A stretch of DNA of 64,000 nt from Bettongia penicillata ogilbyi. Its lineage: Eukaryota > Chordata > Mammalia > Diprotodontia > Potoroidae. The notes under the pieces are model-generated. The model saw only the letters and a program-made list of their open reading frames with translations, searched no databases and was not told the origin of the DNA. Location: the NCBI GenBank assembly GCA_023548195.1, contig JAJHZJ010000751.1:558001-622000 (forward strand), in the 5' to 3' direction. Positions 57,286 through 64,000 of the stretch are shown here, piece by piece (position 1 is the first letter of the stretch; each line of letters starts with the position of its first letter). A program made the translations under genes and the position numbers.

Positions 57286-57930
57286 CCATAATATCCTTAA
57301 GGAACAATTTCATCTAATTAAATATATTTGAATATATCCACCTCTCAGGATGGAGACAGGGATGGGGGTGCAATAAGGACAAGTACTCTTATTGGCTTGA
57401 GCATCAGAGTCCAGTTTTGGAAGCCTTTATCCCCTCCCACAGGATAGCATGAACCTATAGCAATCTCTGTATAACTCACAAATGGTGAAAATGATTGCTT
57501 CTGCCCCTCTCCCACACACGCAAGAAAGAAAAGAAAGATTATCTTGAAGAGGACCTGAAAAAGTACCTAGTTTTGGAGAGCTGGGAAGCGGCTTCCACAA
57601 TCAAGAGGAAAGGAAGTAGAACTTCTTTCTTCAATTTATCTCTGGACGGGAAAATCAGCTGGACCTCAATCCAAGCAGATTGAGGAGAGAGTAGAAAAAT
57701 AGTCAGAAAATACTTTCATTGTGACCACCTTCCTAGTAACATAAAGATCATTCAGTATTAGGAGAATAATATAATTAATTATAAAAAGAGAAAGTGATCA
57801 AAATCACGTGATTTATTAACAAATGCAGAAAACTCCTACAAGCAACTCTAATAGCTTATATTTTAAAAAAATCTAAATAGCAAAGAAAAGAGAAGGGACA
57901 TTTTTAAAAAAATCTCATAATCTATTTTTT
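57286..57930. other. Unassigned DNA
   Basis: Nothing recognised. Confidence 0.45.
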
Positions 57931-58600
57931 TTTGCCTTTTTATATATTTAAGCCTTTTATTTTTGGCTTTCAACATTTACTTCCATAAAATTTTAAGTTT
58001 TAAAATTTCTCTTCCTCCTTCTTCTCCCCCTCCCCAAAACTGTGTGAAATCTAATATAGGCTCCCCTTATACATAAACATATTTTCACAAAAGTCATGAT
58101 ATAAAGAAGAATAAGAATTAATGAGAGGAACCAAAAAAAGAGCTAAACAAAACAAAACAAAAAAAATGAAAGAAAAGGTGACCAAATAGTATGCTTCCAT
58201 CTGCATTCAGACTCCCAAGTTCTTTCTCTGGAGGTGGATACCATTTTTCATCGTGATTCTTTTAGGATTGTCTTAGATCCTCACATTGCCTAGAAGAGCT
58301 AAGTCTTTCAAGGTCAGTCATCACACAAGGTGTTACTGTACACATTGTTCTCCTGGTTCTGATCTTTTCACTCAACACCAGTTCATATAAATCTTTCCAG
58401 GCTTTTCAGGTTCATTTCTTATAGTACAATAGTATTCCATTACATTCATATACCATACGTCATGGGAATCCCCTCAATTTCCAATTCTTGGAGACCATAG
58501 AAAGAGCTGCTATAAATATTGTCAAAAATGTGGGTCATTTTCCCATTTTTATGATCTCTTTGGGATACAGACTCAGAAGGGATATTGCTGGTTTAGACGG
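57931..58600 (-). mobile_element. L1 LINE 3' end
   Basis: Starts at T-runs, then 'TTGGCTTTCAACATTTACTTCCATAAAATTTTAAG', 'TTCTTTCTCTGGAGGTGGATACCATTTTTCATCGTGATTC', 'CTCCTGGTTCTGATCTTTTCACTCAACACCAGTTCATATAAATC', 'AGTACAATAGTATTCCATTACATTC'. Same 3'-UTR type as the copy at 7.8 kb. Confidence 0.9.
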
Positions 58601-58699
58601 GACAATTTTAATATAACGTGGCACATTTCTAGATTAGGAGAAGTCAAAGGTATAAAGCATGTAAAGTGATTCACAAATATTAAAATGAAATATAAAAAA

Positions 58700-58880
58700 T
58701 AACTAAAAGTGTATATATACACTATATACATAGTGGATACATACATTAAAAATGCATATATCAACCTGTACATTTGTACATGAATATGTGTATGTGCATG
58801 TCTGTGCATTAAATGTGCACCAATATATGCATACATGAATGATATGTATACATGCATATGCACATATATACACATAACAG
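58700..58880. repeat. Degenerate ATACAT/TGTGCATG tract
   Basis: Alternating purine-pyrimidine repeats with many variants; it gives rise to spurious histidine/tyrosine-rich frames. Confidence 0.85.
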
Positions 58881-58960
58881 TATACCAGCACAATGCCCAG
58901 AAACTGGATTGTCTCCATTTGAATTATCTTAGAAAAGTTTAGACTTGTCTTTATTTTTTT

Positions 58961-59005
58961 TTAGCAATTAAGACATTAATTAATATTTTTTTAGCAATTA
59001 AGACA
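58961..59005. repeat. 30-bp direct duplication
   Basis: TTAGCAATTAAGACA at 58,961-58,975 recurs at 58,991-59,005, each preceded by a T-run. It lies just left of the RTE-like element. Confidence 0.85.
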
Positions 59006-59009
59006 AATT

Positions 59010-59345
59010 CATATGGTGGTCAGAAGAAGCGATAGAGGGAGTTGATTGTATGACTTGGGAAACATGGACACAGGACTGCTCAGCATTGTGTGTCCATATC
59101 AGAGAACATGCTGTGCTCTATGAGCAAAGAAGAATTGAAACAACTCAAAGAAAATACAGGATGTACAAATTTAGAGTACCCACCCCAAATGTTCACATGG
59201 ACTATTTGTGTCTGACTTGTGGCAGAGCAGTCCAAGCTTTTATTTGTCTGATCAGTCAGAGTTGGGCACAATGAAACTTTACTCTAGAAGAGTGATGTCA
59301 TTTTGCTCCTCTTTGAGAAGGAAGGACACCAACCAACCAACCAAC
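59010..59345 (+). mobile_element. RTE-like LINE, 3' end of ORF2 and tail
   Basis: A 74-codon frame (59,050-59,274) contains NVHMDYLCLTCGRAVQAF and ends LISQSWAQ. This aligns with the C-terminal CxxCGR..xxxGLxSHxR zinc-finger-like end known from several RTE-type LINE proteins, with its histidine end damaged. The 3' tail follows: 'GTGATGTCATTTTGCTCCTCTTTGAGAAGGAAGGACACC' and (CAAC)n. A TTGTTGTCCTT-type tail is expected of the family. It is not the BovB type at 15.1 kb. Subfamily unknown. Confidence 0.7.
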
Positions 59346-59536
59346 CAACATGTGTATGTATAAATTATTATCTATATAGGTATGGGAATCTAGAAAATGG
59401 TTATAGATAATATAGAGATATATGAAAATGATAACTATGTACATACATATTTACATACAAATATACACATATTAATCATGTATACATGAATGTGCACACA
59501 TGTGTGTATTTATATAAATTATAGAAATGAAAAACA
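59346..59536. other. Unassigned DNA with ATACAT repeats
   Basis: Degenerate ATACATATTTACATACAAATATACAC; no other feature. Confidence 0.5.
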
Positions 59537-59770
59537 CTAGCGTTAATTAAACAGGTACTATGTACAAAGTTCTATACTAGACACTTTGCAAATATCTCAT
59601 TTGATCCTCACAACAACCCTGGAATATAGGTATTATTATTATCTAAATTTTATAGTTGAAAGAATTGAGTTAAGCAGGCTTTAAGTGAATTGTCCAGGGC
59701 CACACAGTTAATAAATATTTGAGACCATATTTGATCCTGGATCTCTGTGTACTGTGACATCTATGAGTCA
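59537..59770 (-). mobile_element. MIR/CORE-SINE copy
   Basis: Plus orientation: 'CAGGTACTATGTACAAAGTTCTATACTAGACACTTTGCAAATATCTCATTTGATCCTCACAACAACCCTGG' in pieces, 'ATAGGTATTATTATTATC', 'CAGGGCCACACAGTTAATAAATATTTGAG'. The best-preserved MIR-type core in the window. Confidence 0.88.
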
Positions 59771-60599
59771 CATGGAAATATATGTATATATATATCTCTT
59801 TCTATGAACTATTTCATGTACATGTATGTATGAATATTAGTCTATGCATGTGTATTATATACACATATAAAAATCTAGTGTTCTATAGTTATTTATAAAT
59901 TCCTATATATCCTTACTTATGTGTAATATATGCATACATATTGATGGACAGTTTTATTTCTATCTATACTTCCATCATTTTCCCATTGCAATTACTAACT
60001 TTTGATCTTTGTTTATTTCTGCCTAAATGTGCCTATATAGCCATCTGTCTACATAGGCATCTGTATGAGTAAATATCTATAGAGAAGAAAGAAGAGACAG
60101 AGAGATGGAGAGAGACAAAGAAAGAAATAGATATCAAAACATTGCATTATTTGCAATCTGAAAATGATGAAAACTTTTGCAAATAGTTGCAAAAAATAGT
60201 TGCAAAAAAGCTTGCAATAAGCTTATGAAAAAAGTGCAGATTTTCACTGTCCCCATTATTAATAATTATATTTCTAGCAATATTAATAATAGAAACTGCA
60301 TCTGACATAATATTTTACTTGAAAATTCCCAGATGTTCAGAAAAACAAACACTTTAACTATTACTTTACTAAAATTACAATATAAAAATATTTCTTGCAA
60401 AATTATGTACAACAAAATATATCTAGAACATCTCCATACTGGAATCAGAGAGGGTAAACCAAGAACTGGTGATTGAAAGAAAAGGCTAAAAAATTTTGTG
60501 ACTTTAATTTATCTTCAGATGGCACTTGTGTCTTCGAAGATTATTTAACGATTCAAGTAACCCTCCTCTAGCAAGTCTCTAGTTCATCAATACTTTTCC
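59771..60599. other. Unassigned AT-rich DNA
   Basis: Contains TATATG tracts near 59,775-59,800 and a short run of three near-identical TAGTTGCAAAAAA units at 60,183-60,213. No gene recognised. Confidence 0.45.
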
Positions 60600-61340
60600 C
60601 CCCCAAAAAATACTATATCTAACATTGAAGCTAGTATTCCAGATATGGTCTGAGCAAGTCAACCCAAGTACGAGACTATTTTTCTCATTCAGACCCAAGT
60701 GCGAAACTACTTTTACTCCCAAATAAGATTTCATCTTATTTAATTGAGTACAATTTTCTATTTTTCAGTATCTATTTTGGTTTTAACTACTATCCACTAT
60801 GTTTAGCTATCTCTCTTAGGCTTGTGTTATCTGAAAATCTAATAAAAATTCAATATGTGGATGTATCCAAGATTTTTCTAAATGAAAATCACAACGGTAT
60901 TCCTAGATCTCCTGGAGCACTCCACTCAAGACTTGCTGCCAAGCTGACTTTGTAAAACAAATGATTATATTTAGAATCAAAGCATTCAAACACTTCCAGA
61001 TTCATTTATCTGTTATTGTTTATCTCACACCTCTTCATCTTTTGCACAATAATAGAATATGACTGTCAAATGCTTTGATAAAATCTAAGTTTAAACTCTA
61101 TATCTAAGTATTTCCCTAAACTTTTAGCCTGGTAAGCCTGCCAATACAGGAAATAGAGTTTCTTGTCATGACTTATTATTGGAAAGGCCATCCCCTCTCT
61201 TTGTGATTATGTGTTGAAAGAACTAGAGATGCTTAACTTCTCTTAAAATATCAACAGTAGACATAGTGTCACTCTTCAAATATTTGTAGGGCCGTCATGT
61301 GGAAGATATTCCATATTTCATGTAATATTCTCCCAGCTAA
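60600..61340 (-). mobile_element. L3/CR1 LINE, ORF2 3' part and 3' UTR
   Basis: The longest L3 copy here. Plus-orientation blocks: 'TATTCCAGATATGGTCTGAGC' (3' UTR), then 'TCTCCTGGAGCACTCCACTCAAGACTTGCTGCCAAGCTGAC', 'GACTGTCAAATGCTTTGATAAAATCTAAG', 'GTTTCTTGTCATGACTTATTATTGG'. The last ones come from the CR1 reverse-transcriptase end region (VKCFDKI-like coding). A 31-bp tandem duplication lies at 60,662-60,722. Confidence 0.82.
60662..60722. repeat. 31-bp imperfect tandem duplication inside L3
   Basis: ACCCAAGTACGAGACTATTT and ACCCAAGTGCGAAACTACTT start 31 bases apart. Confidence 0.88.
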
Positions 61341-61394
61341 TCATGTGCTCTTTTCTGCTTGACCCCAAAAGCCTTAACTTGGATGCTGGTTGAA

Positions 61395-61410
61395 CATTTC
61401 AAAGAGGTAG
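61395..61410 (+). mobile_element. L3/CR1 3' region, left part split by a SINE
   Basis: 'AACATTTCAAAGAGGTAG' is the L3 phrase that normally precedes 'ATTCTTAC..TTCC'; it joins the part at 61,690 with the SINE removed. Confidence 0.65.
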
Positions 61411-61687
61411 ATTCTTACATGGGGTTGCTAGGTGACACAGTGGATAGTGTTCCCCATCTGGAGTAAGGAACATGAATCTTCCTGAGCTGAAATCTCACTT
61501 CAGACACTTATTATCTGTGTGACCCTGAGCAAGTCACTTAACCCTGTTTGCCTCAGTTTCCTCATCTGTAAAATGAGTTGAAGAAGGAAATGCCAAACCA
61601 CTCCACATTCTTTGCCAAGAACGGCCCAAACAGGATCATAAAGAGTCAGACATAACTGAAACAACTAAATGACAACAACATAAACAA
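61411..61687 (+). mobile_element. tRNA-headed SINE with BovB-like tail, nested in L3
   Basis: Head 'GGGGTTGCTAGGTGACACAGTGGATAG' (61,421 on), 'TGTGTGACCCTGAGCAAGTCACTTAACCCTG', 'TTTCCTCATCTGTAAAATGAGTTG', and tail 'ATCATAAAGAGTCAGACATAACTGAAACAACTAAATGACAACAACA'. The flanks ATTCTTAC (61,411-61,418) and GTTCTTAC (61,690-61,697) look like the target-site duplication, and L3 sequence continues across it. Confidence 0.9.
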
Positions 61688-61885
61688 GGTTCTTACTTCC
61701 TATAAGGAAATATCCATACAAATTAGAGTTACACCAAAGTGTGATGTGCAACTTTGTTCAAGAAGTAGTATATTCTTCCATCTTAGAAATCTTCAAGCAA
61801 AGGCTAGATGACCCTCTTTTAGAAATGTTATAGAGAACATTCTTGCCCTGACCAGATGAAGAAGTTTCTTCCAACTCTGAAAAAT
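61688..61885 (+). mobile_element. L3/CR1 LINE 3' end, right part
   Basis: 'CTTAGAAATCTTCAAGCAAAGGCTAGATGACC' and 'GAAGTTTCTTCCAACTCTGAAAAATC' are the plus-strand L3 end. The 63-codon frame on the other strand at 61,758-61,949 is its shadow. Confidence 0.8.
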
Positions 61886-61984
61886 CAGAGAGTAGTGAAA
61901 ATAGCATGACATAATGGATGGGGTGGGAATCCTGGAGGCAGAAGAGCAAAATCTCACCTCTTATACTTAAAGCAGATTCTTTGT

Positions 61985-62240
61985 GGGGTTAGAGTTGATA
62001 GAATTCTGGCTTTGGAGGTAAGAAGACCTAAGTTAGAATCCTGCTACAGACAGTGACAGCTATATGATTCTGAGAAGTCATTTAAAGTCTCTCATCTCCT
62101 CACTGGCAATGTGGGTTTAATAAGACCACCTACCTTGTAAGGCAAAAAAGAAAGACAATATAAAGTACTTTGCATGCCTCAAATTACTGTAAAATTGCCA
62201 GCTATTCTCTATTCTAATTTTAAGATTCTGTGATTCATAA
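61985..62240 (+). mobile_element. MIR/CORE-SINE copy
   Basis: 'TTTGGAGGTAAGAAGACCTAAGTTAGAATCC', 'TGATTCTGAGAAGTCATTTAAAG', 'ACCACCTACCTTGTAAGGC', 'TAAAGTACTTTGCATGCC' are in plus order. Confidence 0.75.
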
Positions 62241-62879
62241 AACTCTTAACAGTTGACAACATTTTATTTTCCTCCTCTTGGATCATTTTAGCCACTTGAA
62301 ATTCTTGGTGATTTGTATCATAAACTGTCCATCATTAAATTAATCCACTGTAAAGACTGACCTCAATAGCTCAGATTTTTGCCTATCTTCATTGTCCTGA
62401 TTGACCCTGATCTTAATACTGCCTATAGCATCTGAGGCATCCTCCAGATCTGTGAGCCCAAGAGACACAAATGAGCAATCCAGCCTAGAGAAGCTTTAAA
62501 TATTCCTGGATTAGAAATCAGCCTATTTTTGCAGAAGACTTTGTGTTAGCCATAAAAATTTAACTGATACACTATGTTACACAGTGGGTATCATCCCCTC
62601 TGTTATCAAAGAACCTTTGCAACACTTCGGTTTTTATCGCTAGCATAACTTAAAATGTTATTTTATATGCTTTTGCATGAATAAAGACATATTTTAGTAT
62701 TCAAACAGTGAAGAACAGGAAACTTCTATGCACTAAACTACTGTTCAATTGGGGTTACAGCATTATTAGTTCAAATATTTCTTCACTTGAGTGTGTATAA
62801 ATGAGATTAACCTTCCACTACAGGTTAGCTTTTTCTCTGCAGCATCCGGCTGTTGTTCTGCTGATAGCTTTAAAAAATG
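62241..62879. other. Unassigned DNA
   Basis: A short L3-like echo at 62,270-62,360 ('AGCCACTTGAAATTC') is not convincing; otherwise nothing is recognised. Confidence 0.4.
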
Positions 62880-63018
62880 CACAATATATGTGTATGTGTA
62901 CATGCACATATGTGCATGTACATAAATGTAGCATGTATCATATGTATATGGAGTATATACATGCATATGTATACATGGAATATCTACATGTATATGCATG
63001 TATACATATATGAAAATT
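62880..63018. repeat. Degenerate TATG/CATG alternating tract
   Basis: 'TATGTGTATGTGTACATGCACATATGTGCATG' and relatives; near-continuous alternating purine-pyrimidine. Confidence 0.88.
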
Positions 63019-63047
63019 TGAGTACAGATATTCATACACTTGTGTGT

Positions 63048-63285
63048 GTGTTGTTCAGTCATGTCTGACTTTTTGTGATCCCATTTGGACTATTAAATAA
63101 CTAGACTAGCTTGCCATTTCTTTCTCCAGCTCATTTTACAGATAAAGAAACTGAGGCAAATAGGATTAAGTGACTTTCTCCGGGTCACATAACTAATAAA
63201 TGTCTGAGATCAGTTTTGAACTCAGGTCTTCTTGATTTGAGGCTAGCACTCTATACAATATGCCATCTAGCTGCCTCTATACCCC
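63048..63285 (-). mobile_element. tRNA-headed SINE with BovB-like tail, full length
   Basis: Tail 'TGTTGTTCAGTCATGTCTGACTTTTTGTGATCCCATTTGG', body 'TTGCCATTTCTTTCTCCAGCTCATTTTACAGATAAAGAAACTGAGGC', 'GGGTCACATAACTAATAAATGTCTGAG', head 'ATATGCCATCTAGCTGCCTC'. The tail matches plus-orientation BovB at 15,135-15,178 (TTGTTCAGT.GTG.CT..CT.TTTGTGA.C.CAT). Simple-repeat tracts flank both sides. Confidence 0.92.
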
Positions 63286-63289
63286 CTCC

Positions 63290-63415
63290 TCACATATACA
63301 TGTATGTCTATCAGTATGCATGTGTGTATACATATATTCATACACACATTGTGTATATGTGTGTATATATGTATATATGCATATACATATATATACATGT
63401 GTGTTTGTGTGTGTA
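63290..63415. repeat. TATATG / TGTG compound tract
   Basis: ACATATACATGTATGTC to TATACATGTGTGTTTGTGTG. It produces the spurious tyrosine- and histidine-rich frames of this region. Confidence 0.9.
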
Positions 63416-63645
63416 TCCTTCTCAACCAAGCTCCTTGTGTGGTACTCCCACACACACAATTTATTAGCTTGTTACTTTTTTTTCTTAAAAATGCTTTCTT
63501 TATTTCTTCTACTGCGTTTTTTTTCGTTATTTAGGAATGAACATATTCCTGTAAGGTGGCTATTTGGTTTAGTTATTTGTTCAGGGTCAGAGCTAAAGAC
63601 ATTCTTTAGAGAGTAAGTAGATGTGGCGGGGTGGGAGAAGAGGGG
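63416..63645. other. Unassigned spacer
   Basis: Nothing recognised. Confidence 0.45.
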
Positions 63646-63932
63646 TCGTGTAGGTGTGTATGTGTGTGTATGTGTGTGTATGTGTGTTGTATGTGTGTAT
63701 ATGTGTGTATATGTGTGTGTATGTGTGCATGTGTGTGTGCGTGTGTATGTGTGTGCATGCGTGTGCGTGTATGTGTGTGCATGTGTGTTGTATGTGTGTA
63801 TATGTACGTGTGTGTATGTGTGTGTGCATGTATGTGTGTATGTGTATGTGTGTGTATGTGTGTGCGTGTATGTGTGTATGTGTGTGTATGTGTGTGTGTG
63901 CATGTGTGTGTATGTGTGTGTGCATGTGTACT
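63646..63932. repeat. 290-bp (TG)n/(TATG)n microsatellite with higher-order units
   Basis: TGTGTG blocks alternate with TATG, GCATG and TTGTATG variants. The segment GTGTGTTGTATGTGTGTATATG occurs twice (63,680s and 63,785s), so part of it is a larger tandem copy. All frames over 100 codons here, on both strands, are artefacts. Confidence 0.95.
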
Positions 63933-64000
63933 GCCTGGCATGAGCAGAATGGACATGTGTATACATTATGTGCTGAGGGTGAAACAGACATTTGACAAAA

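Noticed and set aside
63472..63995. Frames of 106-164 codons rich in His/Thr or Cys/Val
   Set aside because: They are direct translations of TG/TATG repeats on both strands.

Overview
This 64 kb window looks like gene-free mammalian DNA, almost certainly from a marsupial. I found no exon, RNA gene or CRISPR array that I can support. The marsupial call rests on recognised repeat families: short SINEs with a tRNA-like head reading GCAGCTAGGTGG..CAGTGGATAGAG, a BovB-type RTE LINE, many L1 3' tails of metatherian type, and old L3/CR1 and MIR/CORE-SINE copies. Base composition is AT-rich. Open reading frames over 60 codons are nearly all shadows of microsatellites or fragments of decayed LINE-1 ORF1. 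Species and chromosome cannot be read from the sequence. All family names come from memory of consensus sequences, since no library search was possible.

Layout. 0-1 kb: the 5' end of a minus-strand L1. 1-9 kb: old single-copy DNA with L3/CR1, MIR, RTE-tailed SINE and L1 3' pieces. 9-11.4 kb: an ORF1-only 'half-L1' (copy 1) with a SINE in its tail. 12-24 kb: MIR, L3, L1 3', a BovB/RTE piece and SINEs around two quiet stretches. 24.08-24.55 kb: a 470-bp pure pyrimidine tract of three pentamer zones. 24.5-28.6 kb: SINE-like retroposon and L1 remnants. 29-46 kb: mostly old DNA with a hAT-like MITE, a 94-bp hairpin, an L1 5' fragment, a SINE with a perfect 12-bp target-site duplication, and MIR/L3. 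46.4-53.7 kb: a nested L1 cluster in which two half-L1s (copies 2 and 3) lie in one orientation inside an older L1. 54-64 kb: microsatellites, an L1 3' tail, a second RTE-like 3' end, a long L3 copy, a SINE nested in another L3 copy, and a large TG/TATG repeat at the right edge.

How the parts work together. The informative content is retroelement ecology. Three elements join L1-type ORF1 directly to the same non-ORF2 3' region, as expected of HAL1-like elements that need ORF2 protein in trans. Two kinds of SINE 3' tail resemble the 3' ends of two different RTE-type LINEs present in this window, which suggests each SINE family borrows a different RTE. Ages can be ordered by nesting: L3 and MIR oldest, then the host L1 at 46.4 kb, then half-L1 copies and SINEs.
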